In this document: positions 43,267 to 51,547 of the stretch, piece after piece
How the letters are laid out: each line of letters begins with the position of its first letter
Position numbering within the stretch: the first letter of the stretch is position 1
Source of the DNA: JABMOV01 sp964654545
Lineage (GTDB): Bacteria > Fidelibacterota > Marinisomatia > Marinisomatales > JABMOV01
Length of the DNA stretch: 64,000 nt
Assembly (NCBI GenBank): GCA_964654545.1
Contig: CAZZIU010000002.1
Span: 1-64,000, forward strand
Direction: 5' to 3'
Position numbers and translations under genes: made by a program
The notes under the pieces: model-generated
Databases searched by the model: none
Told to the model about the DNA's origin: nothing
The model's input: the letters and a program-made list of their open reading frames with translations, nothing else

Positions 43267-45870
43267 ATGATGAACGCAAAAGAAATACGACAATCATTTA
43301 TTGACTTTTTTGAGAAGAAAAACCATAAAAATATCCGGAGTTCTTCTGTCGTGCCAATAGATGACCCAACATTGTTATTTACAAATGCCGGTATGAATCA
43401 GTTTAAACCTATTTTTCTCGGGGATAAAAATGCAGACGCACCACGCGCCGTGAATAGCCAAAAATGTATTAGAGTTAGTGGCAAGCACAACGACCTTGAA
43501 GAAGTGGGTGTGGATACGTTTCATCATACATTTTTTGAAATGTTGGGAAACTGGTCGTTTGGAGACTACTATAAGGCTGAAGCGATTCAGTGGGCATGGG
43601 AATTGGTGACCGATATCTGGAAGCTTGACAAAAAGCGGTTATGGGCAACAGTTTATGAAGAAGACGATGAAGCATTCGAATTATGGAAACAGGTAACTGA
43701 TATTGCACCTGAACGCGTGCTTAGATGTGGTAAAAAGGATAATTTTTGGGAAATGGGGGAGACTGGTCCCTGTGGACCCTGTTCTGAGATTCATTATTTT
43801 ATTGGTGATAATATCGATACACAGAAAGCTTCCGGTGTAAATAACACCGATGAATACTGGGAATTATGGAACTTAGTCTTTATCCAGTACCATCGCGATG
43901 AATCAGGAAAGCTCAATGATCTTCCAGCGAAACATGTGGATACTGGAGCTGGATTGGAACGTATTGTAACCGTAATGAAAGGAAAAAATTCCAACTATGA
44001 TACAGACCTGTTTTTGCCGATTATAAATAAAACTGAAAAAATCTCCGGTAAAGCATATAAAAAGAATCCCGTTCCCTTTCGCGTGATTGCAGACCATATC
44101 AGAATGCTCAGTTTTTCAATTGCTGATGGCGCCATGCCCAGTAATGAAGGCCGTGGATACGTTTTGAGACGCATATTAAGAAGGGCATCGCGCTTTGGTA
44201 GAATGTTAAATCTACAGGAACCCTTTTTGTATCGTCTGGTGGATTCTGTGGGTCAAATATTGGGGGAAGCATATCCAGAGATTATTGATAAGAAAAATCA
44301 CATACAAAATGTCATTAAAGCTGAAGAAACTTCGTTTAATACAACGCTGGATAGGGGACTTGTTCATTTCGATCGCCTGATCGGCGGATTAAAAACAAAT
44401 GTAATTCCAGGTGTGGAAGCTTTCAGATTATACGACACCTATGGCTTTCCACTGGATTTGACAGAGCTGATGGCACGAGAGAAAAGTCTCACTGTAGATA
44501 TTGATGGTTTTACAAAGGCAATGGATGATCAGAAATCAAGGGCAAAAGCTGCAGGAAAATTCAAGGCCAGCAATGGAGCAATAAAATGGAATGTGGTATC
44601 AGACGATAGCGATTCCCAGTTTGTCGGATATGAAGTGTTAAAATCGAAATCTTCCATTCGCAAGTGGGCAAGATCGGACAATCATATATTAATTGTATTG
44701 GACAAAACACCGTTCTATGCGGAGTCTGGTGGGCAGATTGGTGATAAAGGCGCAATTACCAATGATGGAATTGATCTGCAGGTTTTGGATGTAAAAAAAG
44801 ACGACTCTGTCTTTGCTCATTATTGTACCGGGGATTTTGATGCAGACTACGTAAATCGCAGTGTGGTTTGTGAAGTGGATCGCACACGAAGACAGTCCAT
44901 TAAATTGAACCATACTGCTACTCATTTATTGCATAAAGCATTAAAGGAAGAACTAGGTGATCATGTTCATCAGGCCGGTTCTCTGGTAGCACCGGATTAT
45001 CTACGGTTCGACTTGACCCATTTTGAAAAAATTAGCAGCGAAGAACTCTACCGCATAGAGCAATCAGTAAATCAACAAATAATGAACAATATTGAATTGG
45101 ATGTTTCGGTTCGATCATTTGACGATGCGCGCAAAGCTGGGGCTGAAGCTTTGTTTGGAGAAAAATATGGTGATGAAGTACGCGTCATTACAATAGGTGA
45201 CTATTCAATGGAGCTCTGCGGTGGAACTCATGTGCAAAGAACCGGGGATATTGGTGCATTTAAAATAACCGAAGAATCATCTTTGGCAGCGGGCATTCGT
45301 CGTATTGTAGCGGTTACCGGGTTACAGGCAATTCATTTAATGCAGGAGCAATCATCACTGATTAGATCCATACAGGAACAACTGAAATGCGCAGCCGAGG
45401 AGATAGGTGAAAGAATTTCAGCACTTCAGAAAAAACAAAAAGAACTGGAAAAAGCATTTAAGCAATGGCGTTCGGGAAAAGCGGTAAATAGCAAAGCAAT
45501 CGCCGAAGAAGCGGCAACAATTCTTGGCGTGAAAACGGTAATAAAAAAAATATCACCAATTGGGAATGATGAATTAAAAGCACTTGGCGATGAGTTGATC
45601 CCGGCACTGGGTTCGGGCATAGGTGTCATCGGCATGGAAGGCGATAAAAAACCATCGATCATTGTGATTGTGACACCCGATTTGGTGAAAAATGGAATAA
45701 AAGCCGGCGACATAGCGCGCCACATTGGGAAACAGATGGGTGCTGGAGGCGGCGGAAAACCTCACATGGCTACTGCTGGTGGGAAAAAAAATACAGATCT
45801 GCCGAAGGGGCTTAAAGCCAGTAAAAATATTATTGAGCAAGTTTTAAAAGAAAAAGAGCAAGGTAAATAA
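43267..45870 (+). CDS. alaS: Alanine-tRNA ligase
   Basis: A complete 867-residue class II synthetase that charges tRNA-Ala. The catalytic core begins with IRQSFIDFFEKKNH and contains the motif 2 region; the editing domain has the zinc ligands H549-T-A-T-H553 and C651-G-G-T-H655; the C-terminal DHHA1-like domain ends with GAGGGGKPHMATAGGK. Length is normal. It starts five bases after the previous stop and is followed five bases later by the PPC-domain gene, suggesting one transcript. No anomaly. Confidence 0.97.
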   Translation: MMNAKEIRQSFIDFFEKKNHKNIRSSSVVPIDDPTLLFTNAGMNQFKPIFLGDKNADAPRAVNSQKCIRVSGKHNDLEEVGVDTFHHTFFEMLGNWSFGDYYKAEAIQWAWELVTDIWKLDKKRLWATVYEEDDEAFELWKQVTDIAPERVLRCGKKDNFWEMGETGPCGPCSEIHYFIGDNIDTQKASGVNNTDEYWELWNLVFIQYHRDESGKLNDLPAKHVDTGAGLERIVTVMKGKNSNYDTDLFLPIINKTEKISGKAYKKNPVPFRVIADHIRMLSFSIADGAMPSNEGRGYVLRRILRRASRFGRMLNLQEPFLYRLVDSVGQILGEAYPEIIDKKNHIQNVIKAEETSFNTTLDRGLVHFDRLIGGLKTNVIPGVEAFRLYDTYGFPLDLTELMAREKSLTVDIDGFTKAMDDQKSRAKAAGKFKASNGAIKWNVVSDDSDSQFVGYEVLKSKSSIRKWARSDNHILIVLDKTPFYAESGGQIGDKGAITNDGIDLQVLDVKKDDSVFAHYCTGDFDADYVNRSVVCEVDRTRRQSIKLNHTATHLLHKALKEELGDHVHQAGSLVAPDYLRFDLTHFEKISSEELYRIEQSVNQQIMNNIELDVSVRSFDDARKAGAEALFGEKYGDEVRVITIGDYSMELCGGTHVQRTGDIGAFKITEESSLAAGIRRIVAVTGLQAIHLMQEQSSLIRSIQEQLKCAAEEIGERISALQKKQKELEKAFKQWRSGKAVNSKAIAEEAATILGVKTVIKKISPIGNDELKALGDELIPALGSGIGVIGMEGDKKPSIIVIVTPDLVKNGIKAGDIARHIGKQMGAGGGGKPHMATAGGKKNTDLPKGLKASKNIIEQVLKEKEQGK

Positions 45871-45874
45871 CAAT

Positions 45875-46309
45875 ATGCAGTTTCAAACATTTAACGATAC
45901 ATTTTTTGTTTATGTGGAGCAAAACGAACCTGTCATGGCAACCTTAACCCAGTTTTGCAAAGACCACCGTATTAACAATGGTTACATTTCTGGAATAGGA
46001 GCGGTGAAAAATGCGACCATTGGTGCGTATGATATTGAGAAAAAAGAATATATCAAGTGTACGATTAAAGATACGCGTGAGCTGTTGTCTTGTCAGGGGA
46101 ATGTTACATTGCTAAATAATGAACCTTTTCTCCATTGTCATCTGACGCTGGGAACCCACGACATGGAGACCCAGGGTGGGCATCTATTTGAAATGGAGGT
46201 GGCAATGGTAGGTGAGTTCGTTATTCGAAAATTGAAAGGTAATGCATATCGTTCACAAGATGAAAACATTGGGTTGGCGACCTGGTGTTTAGCCGAAAGG
46301 ATTAAATGA
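45875..46309 (+). CDS. PPC-domain (DUF296) DNA-binding-type protein
   Basis: A 144-residue single-domain protein of the PPC/DUF296 family, known in plants joined to AT-hooks and in bacteria as a stand-alone trimer. Family landmarks are GYISGIGAVKNATIGAYD, LGTHDMETQGGHLFE (with conserved histidines) and VGEFVIRK. The bacterial role is not well defined; DNA binding is by analogy only. It overlaps the RidA gene by four bases. Confidence 0.85.
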   Translation: MQFQTFNDTFFVYVEQNEPVMATLTQFCKDHRINNGYISGIGAVKNATIGAYDIEKKEYIKCTIKDTRELLSCQGNVTLLNNEPFLHCHLTLGTHDMETQGGHLFEMEVAMVGEFVIRKLKGNAYRSQDENIGLATWCLAERIK

Positions 46310-46698
46310 TGGATAGAAAAATGATTCATACGATGGAAGCACCGCCAGCTGTGGGTCCTTATAGTCAAGCTGTTGAAAGTGGTAATCTGGTATTTACCGC
46401 TGGCCAAATTCCACTGGATCCCAAATCCGGAAAATTAATAGATGGTGACTTCGGTGCAAGAGTTCGTCGGGTTCTGGACAATATTGACGCCATTCTATCT
46501 GAAGCAGGAACATCATTGAAATATGCAGTAAAATTGACGGTATTTTTAACAGACTTGGGAAAATTTGGAGAGCTGAATGCAGTATTTAAGCAAAAATTCG
46601 CAAGTATGGATCCACCGGCACGGTCAGCCGTTCAAGTGGCAGACCTTCCATTGGGAACTGATGTGGAAATTGAATGTATAGCGGAAATACCGAGATGA
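46306..46698 (+). CDS. ridA: RidA-family enamine/imine deaminase
   Basis: A 130-residue protein of the RidA (YjgF/YER057c/UK114) family, which hydrolyses reactive enamine and imine intermediates such as 2-aminoacrylate released by PLP enzymes. Typical features are the N-terminal APPAVGPYSQAV, FTAGQIPLD, and the C-terminal PARSAVQVADLPLGTDVEIE with the substrate-carboxylate-binding arginine. Length is normal. Overlaps of four bases on both sides place it in the operon with the PPC-domain and lipid kinase genes. Confidence 0.94.
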   Translation: MMDRKMIHTMEAPPAVGPYSQAVESGNLVFTAGQIPLDPKSGKLIDGDFGARVRRVLDNIDAILSEAGTSLKYAVKLTVFLTDLGKFGELNAVFKQKFASMDPPARSAVQVADLPLGTDVEIECIAEIPR

Positions 46699-47612
46699 CG
46701 AAATCAAACCATCGCTATTTACTCATTGTCAATCCGGCTGCAGGTAGTGGCAGGACCATGAAGGCGTTACCGGAGATTGAACACCAATTCCGTCAGCATA
46801 AGATGAACTATGAATTTCACTTCACCCAAGAACCAGTGCACGCGACTGAACTCGTAAAAGAATTGGCCGATGGCTTCGATGTTGTCGTAGCAGTTGGTGG
46901 TGATGGAACCATCAATGAAATCATCAATGGGTTGCCAGAATTCAAAAAGCCTTTTGGTCTTATTCCCATTGGTACCGGGAACGATTTTGCCCGAAGTTGC
47001 TGCATTCCGCATGACGAAATTGCAAAGGCAGTAAACATTCTTCTTGCAGATAACCGAAAACAAGTTGATATCGGTGATGTCAACGGTAATCGGTTTATCA
47101 ATGTGCTTGGGATGGGTTTCGAAGGAAAGGCTAGCTCAAACGCATTGAAACTGTCCATGCTAAAAGGCTCCTTTAAATACATCCTTGCGATTGCCTGGAC
47201 TTTGGTATTCTATAAGCGTATTCCGATGAAAATACAGTTTAATGATTTGTCCCTGGATGAGGATACATTTCTTATCAGTGTTGGAAATGGTTGGAATGTG
47301 GGAGGCGGTCTACAATTAACTCCAAAAGCATTGCTGGACGATGGGTTGTTTGATATTTGTCTGGTCAGGGATATTACGCGTCGAAAGGTCATTGCCAATT
47401 TTACCCGTTTAACCAACGGAACAATTGATATTCTGGACGAGATTGAAATTTACCAGACCAATCAACTGACTATTTCCAGCCCAGAACCAATTCCATTACA
47501 TCTGGATGGTGAACAATTGGCCGGCGACCGGACAAATTTGGTAATAAAACTCCTTCCACAAATGCAGCAGGTAATTGGGAATTGGGATGATCCGGCATAC
47601 ACGAATCGTTAA
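46695..47612 (+). CDS. Diacylglycerol kinase-family lipid kinase
   Basis: About 305 residues from the ATG at 46695, which overlaps the ridA stop (ATGA). The catalytic domain starts RYLLIVNPAAGSGRT; the nucleotide site is VAVGGDGTINEII with the family GGDGT; PIGTGNDFARS is the second conserved loop. The C-terminal beta sandwich ends with a LDGE segment. It resembles YegS/DgkB-type soluble lipid kinases that phosphorylate diacylglycerol or related lipids at the membrane. A longer start at 46674 would overlap ridA by 25 bases. Confidence 0.9.
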   Translation: MTKSNHRYLLIVNPAAGSGRTMKALPEIEHQFRQHKMNYEFHFTQEPVHATELVKELADGFDVVVAVGGDGTINEIINGLPEFKKPFGLIPIGTGNDFARSCCIPHDEIAKAVNILLADNRKQVDIGDVNGNRFINVLGMGFEGKASSNALKLSMLKGSFKYILAIAWTLVFYKRIPMKIQFNDLSLDEDTFLISVGNGWNVGGGLQLTPKALLDDGLFDICLVRDITRRKVIANFTRLTNGTIDILDEIEIYQTNQLTISSPEPIPLHLDGEQLAGDRTNLVIKLLPQMQQVIGNWDDPAYTNR

Positions 47613-48018
47613 TATTATTCTGATTATTATTGTATTGTCGGGGAGCGTCATGGCCCAGAATGATTCCGCCAGAACAAAAAACCCGAAAACGGCCGGATAT
47701 TTTGGACTGCTTTTCCCAGGAGGTGGACAGATTTACAACGGAAAATATCTAAAGGCGGGTGTAATTATCGCCCTTGAGATCGCTTCCTATTCCCAATATC
47801 AGAATAACCGTTACAATTACAATAATTATGAAACATTAGATTTACCATTACGGAAACCCAGGTATCTTGAAAAACGCAACAAATTCGCATGGTGGATGGG
47901 ATTTATTTACATTTATGGATCACTGGATGCGATTGTCGATGCTCATTTGGATAAATTTGATAAAATTGTTGATGAAAAACTCGAATCATCGGAAACCAAG
48001 GAGGAAGACTCGTTATGA
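47587..48018 (+). CDS. DUF5683-like small membrane protein
   Basis: About 143 residues from the ATG at 47587 (GGGA at a good distance upstream); a TTG at 47575 is an alternative. A signal-like helix (about 8-25) is followed by TAGYFGLLFPGGGQIYNGKYLKAGV, the hallmark of DUF5683/TM2-like proteins of the FCB group, and one more hydrophobic segment around 98-115. It probably spans the membrane; role unknown. The start lies within the lipid kinase gene and its end overlaps the transporter gene by four bases. Confidence 0.75.
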   Translation: MIRHTRIVNIILIIIVLSGSVMAQNDSARTKNPKTAGYFGLLFPGGGQIYNGKYLKAGVIIALEIASYSQYQNNRYNYNNYETLDLPLRKPRYLEKRNKFAWWMGFIYIYGSLDAIVDAHLDKFDKIVDEKLESSETKEEDSL

Positions 48019-49379
48019 TGCAGCAACGTGAACAATGGGGATCAAAATTTGGTTTTATTCTGGCCGCTGCAGGATCCGCCATCGGATTGGGAAACATTTG
48101 GAAATTCCCATACATTGCCGGTGAAAATGGTGGAGCGGCGTTTGTATTCGTTTATCTGGTATGTATAGCCGTGATCGGATTGCCTGTATTGGTGGGTGAA
48201 ATTCTTATGGGGCGTACAACCCAACGCAATCCCGTGGGTGCTTTTGGTAAATTATCCAACGGAAATAAATATTGGATGGCCCTGGGTGGATTGGGTGTAA
48301 TTGCCGGGTTCATTATTTTATCATTCTATAGCGTGGTGGCCGGTTGGTCTGTAGGTTATATTGTTGAAGCGCTAAAGGGGACGTTCTCAACATTTCATGA
48401 CGCAGGTACGGCAACAGACTACTTTGGTGCGTTAGTCGGCAGCCCGACGTGGATAGTTGGATTTCATGGATTCTTTTTCCTGCTAACCATGGCAGTGGTG
48501 TATTTTGGTGTAAATGATGGTATTGAGAAGGGCAGTAAAATAATGATGCCTTTGCTGCTCTTTATTCTCCTGGTTCTAGTCGTTCGCGGCATGACCTTGC
48601 CAGGTGCGAGTGATGGCATGAATTTCTTGTGGAATCCGGACTGGTCTAAAATTAATGGAGAATCGGTTCTAATTGCACTTGGCCACGCGTTTTTCACTCT
48701 CAGCCTGGGCATGGGCGCTATGATGACATACGGCAGTTATTTATCCCAAAAAGATAATATCATAAATTCTGCAACCCTGGTCGTTTTCCTTGATACCTTA
48801 ATCGCTTTGCTGGCCGGTATCGCCATTTTTACGGCTGTGTTTGCAACCGGTCAGGATCCGGCCAGCGGACCCGGTCTCATTTTTCAGACATTACCGGTTG
48901 TCTTTGCCAAAATGCCCGGTGGGTATATTTTTGGAATTCTCTTTTTTCTGCTACTAACCCTTGCAGCATTAACATCTGCAATATCATTGTTGGAAGTGGT
49001 GGTGGCTTATTTCGTGGATGAAAAAGGTTGGGGAAGACATAACGCGGTAATGGTGTTTGGCTTCGTCACTTTTTTGCTCGGGGTATTGAGCGCCCTCTCT
49101 TTTAATGTCATGGCTGATTTCACAATTTTTGGAATGAACTTTTTTGACATTTCCGATTATCTGGCATCCAATATTCTACTTCCATTGGGCGGATTTTTCA
49201 TTGCTATTTTTGTGGGATGGGTCTGGGGAATTGATAAGGCAATTCTTGAATTAAAACATGGTGCAGAGTCGATCATTGAAAACAACCAGTGGTTTACCAT
49301 ACTATGGTCGATATTTTTGAAAATTATTTCACCCATACTCATATTCATTGTGTTACTTTACAAACTAGGTATCATTTAA
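48015..49379 (+). CDS. Sodium-dependent transporter (NSS/SNF family)
   Basis: A 454-residue symporter with about eleven to twelve membrane helices of the LeuT fold. The first helix has the family signature GSAIGLGNIWKFPYIAGENGG, which forms part of the sodium and substrate site; the sixth-helix region is ALGHAFFTLSLGMGAMMTYGSY. Bacterial members import amino acids such as leucine, tryptophan or tyrosine with sodium ions. Substrate cannot be read from sequence. It is coupled to the preceding gene and followed 12 bases later by an unknown membrane protein gene. Confidence 0.93.
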   Translation: MMQQREQWGSKFGFILAAAGSAIGLGNIWKFPYIAGENGGAAFVFVYLVCIAVIGLPVLVGEILMGRTTQRNPVGAFGKLSNGNKYWMALGGLGVIAGFIILSFYSVVAGWSVGYIVEALKGTFSTFHDAGTATDYFGALVGSPTWIVGFHGFFFLLTMAVVYFGVNDGIEKGSKIMMPLLLFILLVLVVRGMTLPGASDGMNFLWNPDWSKINGESVLIALGHAFFTLSLGMGAMMTYGSYLSQKDNIINSATLVVFLDTLIALLAGIAIFTAVFATGQDPASGPGLIFQTLPVVFAKMPGGYIFGILFFLLLTLAALTSAISLLEVVVAYFVDEKGWGRHNAVMVFGFVTFLLGVLSALSFNVMADFTIFGMNFFDISDYLASNILLPLGGFFIAIFVGWVWGIDKAILELKHGAESIIENNQWFTILWSIFLKIISPILIFIVLLYKLGII

Positions 49380-49391
49380 CCGGAGAAATTT

Positions 49392-50195
49392 ATGTGGATC
49401 GCCCGTCTCTTACCAGAAGGCACAAGTCGTTACGCCTCTGCTGCTACACTATTTAAATCATTGGATTGGATAATGGATTATAGACCATTGGAATGGTTTA
49501 CACCGTGGATCATATTTGCAGCAGGTGTAGGATGGAGGAAAGCCGTAGCAGATCGGTATTTTTTCTGGGATTTCTCAAACTGGGGTTTGGAAGTGGCCGT
49601 TGCCCTGATTTTTGGAGTTGGTTTTGCATGGTTTCTAAAAAACAATGATACGTTACCAATAGATCGGCAATTGGAGAATCCATTGAGAGGATTTACTCTC
49701 TATTTAGGAATAGGAATCGTACTATTTCTCGTTGGATGGTTTGGAAACCCACTAACCGGACTAGCGGTTGGGTATCCGTATTTTCTCTCCATTCTTGCCA
49801 TCATGGCGATATTTATGATCCCACTTGGGAAAGATGAAAAGGATTCCTACAAAATCCTTGATCATAAAAAACGAATTTCTTTTTCAGCTTTTTCATTTGG
49901 ATTATCCGTTCTTGTAGTTGCAATCGGATTTATGCAGGATGAACCGGTCATAAGCACAGCCGCAGCTGTTTATGCACTTTTTCCGTTGGCATCGCTCATC
50001 GCACCTCATCCACGTCATGTGAGAAGGGCAAGACTGTATTCCGTATTTATATTTGGATTCTTTATTTCAATGCGAGCTCCCTGGTTGTTGATAATGATGT
50101 TTGTCCATTTTCATGGGATGCGGTTTTACAATTATTTTCGTCATGGAATTGTTTCTCCGACACTCATAATAGAAGCAAAAGAGGATCAGCGCTGA
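49392..50195 (+). CDS. Polytopic membrane protein of unknown function
   Basis: A 267-residue protein with about six to seven hydrophobic helices (near 37-57, 68-84, 105-124, 130-150, 165-185, 190-210 and 222-245). No family is recognised. A short polar loop, APHPRHVRRAR, separates late helices, and the C-terminus is cytoplasmic-looking (EAKEDQR). AGGCACA-type sequence and CCGGAGAAA precede the ATG, a good ribosome site. It precedes the ferredoxin and geranylgeranyl-reductase genes by one base, so it is likely part of the same membrane process. Confidence 0.6.
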   Translation: MWIARLLPEGTSRYASAATLFKSLDWIMDYRPLEWFTPWIIFAAGVGWRKAVADRYFFWDFSNWGLEVAVALIFGVGFAWFLKNNDTLPIDRQLENPLRGFTLYLGIGIVLFLVGWFGNPLTGLAVGYPYFLSILAIMAIFMIPLGKDEKDSYKILDHKKRISFSAFSFGLSVLVVAIGFMQDEPVISTAAAVYALFPLASLIAPHPRHVRRARLYSVFIFGFFISMRAPWLLIMMFVHFHGMRFYNYFRHGIVSPTLIIEAKEDQR

Positions 50196-50196
50196 C

Positions 50197-50373
50197 GTGA
50201 TTGAAATTGAAAAAAATAAATGTGATTTCTGTGGCTGCTGTGTTGGGGTTTGTCCCCCTGATTGTATAGAGCTTAAAGAAGCAGAAATCTCCATTGACCA
50301 TGCTATCTGCATTGATTGTGACCTGTGTGTGTATGTTTGTCCAATAGAAGTACTGCACCATGTGGAAAGATAA
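50197..50373 (+). CDS. Short 2[4Fe-4S] ferredoxin
   Basis: A 58-residue protein on a GTG start, one base after the preceding stop. It has two complete cluster motifs: C9-x2-C12-x2-C15-x3-C19-P and C38-x2-C41-x2-C44-x3-C48-P, with an extra C14 and C23. This is the pattern of bacterial 2[4Fe-4S] ferredoxins. Its last 14 bases overlap the start of the flavoprotein gene, a strong sign that it is translated with it and passes electrons to it. Small size makes it easy to miss. Frame checked by reading through: no internal stop. Confidence 0.9.
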   Translation: MIEIEKNKCDFCGCCVGVCPPDCIELKEAEISIDHAICIDCDLCVYVCPIEVLHHVER

Positions 50374-51547
50374 TTCATACGACATCATTGTTGTTGGCGG
50401 TGGTCCTGCAGGATCAACGTTTGCATTGCATGCGGCGCAGGCTGGGTTGGCAGTCATCCTATTGGAGAAAGACCGGGATATCGGAATGCCTGTCCGTTGT
50501 GGAGAAGCAGTTAGCGACGCGGGATTACGAATATTTCACGAACCGCAGGAAAGGTGGATTCGATCCACTATAAATCAAATAAAATTGGTGGCACCGGATA
50601 AAACCGAAATTGAATTTGGTTTAAAGGAACACGGATATATCCTTGATCGGAGAATTTTTGATTATGATTTGGCACAGTATGCCGGGAATGCGGGAGCCAA
50701 AATTGTTACGAAAGCATACGTAAATGGACTGCTTTTTGATAATGATACCGTTTGCGGTGTCACCGGTGAGCACCTGAATGAGGCATTTTCTATAAAGGCA
50801 AAATTGGTTGTTGGTGCGGATGGTGTTGAAAGCAGAATCGGACGATTCGCAGGCATCAGTACTTCCATCAAACTTAAAGATATGGAATCAGCGATTCAGA
50901 AAACTGTATCGGGGATTAAGGTCAAGCCAAGCCGATTTGATTTCTATTTATCAAGTTTCTGGGCTCCCGGCGGATATTTGTGGGTATTCCCAAAAGGAAA
51001 AAATATGGCAAATATCGGATTAGGAATCTCCGGCACCTATGCACGCCAGGGTATAGCAGCTCATACCTTTCTGGAAAGGTTTATTGAAGAATACTACCCC
51101 AGTGCATCGGTTCTTACTACGGTAGTAGGTGGTGTACCCGTCGCAAAAACATTAAAACAAATCACAGCAGATGGATTGGTATTGGTAGGGGATGCTGCGC
51201 GGACAGTAAATCCGGTAACCGGTGGTGGAATTATCTCAGGTATGCGTAGTGGCCTGTTGGCTGCAGAGAATGCAATTGATGTAATTAAAGCCGGAAAACA
51301 TCCATCCACAAATAACTTACGCGGGTATGAAAAATCCTGGCACAAGATTGGTGGGAAAAACCATGAAAGATTCTATCGCCTCAAAGAAGCAATATTTCGA
51401 TTTACCGATAGTGATTTAAATCGGATTGCCGATGCTATTGTCAAAATACCGGAAGCCGATCGAAATCTATTCAAGTTGTTTTCCACCGCTGTGGCAAAAA
51501 AACCATCTTTGTTGGTTGATGTTGCTCGCTTATTTACAGGAATTTAA
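50360..51547 (+). CDS. Geranylgeranyl reductase-family FAD oxidoreductase
   Basis: A 395-residue flavoprotein of the GGR/digeranylgeranyl reductase group. The FAD-binding Rossmann motif is IIVVGGGPAGSTFAL (about 9-23), followed by LEKDRDIGMPVRCGEAVS with the conserved R-C-G-E, and the second FAD motif GDAARTVNPVTGGGI near 275-290. Members saturate isoprenoid chains of lipids or quinones. The gene overlaps the ferredoxin gene by 14 bases and abuts the next. Physiological substrate (menaquinone tail, carotenoid or membrane lipid) is not settled by sequence. Confidence 0.88.
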   Translation: MWKDNSYDIIVVGGGPAGSTFALHAAQAGLAVILLEKDRDIGMPVRCGEAVSDAGLRIFHEPQERWIRSTINQIKLVAPDKTEIEFGLKEHGYILDRRIFDYDLAQYAGNAGAKIVTKAYVNGLLFDNDTVCGVTGEHLNEAFSIKAKLVVGADGVESRIGRFAGISTSIKLKDMESAIQKTVSGIKVKPSRFDFYLSSFWAPGGYLWVFPKGKNMANIGLGISGTYARQGIAAHTFLERFIEEYYPSASVLTTVVGGVPVAKTLKQITADGLVLVGDAARTVNPVTGGGIISGMRSGLLAAENAIDVIKAGKHPSTNNLRGYEKSWHKIGGKNHERFYRLKEAIFRFTDSDLNRIADAIVKIPEADRNLFKLFSTAVAKKPSLLVDVARLFTGI

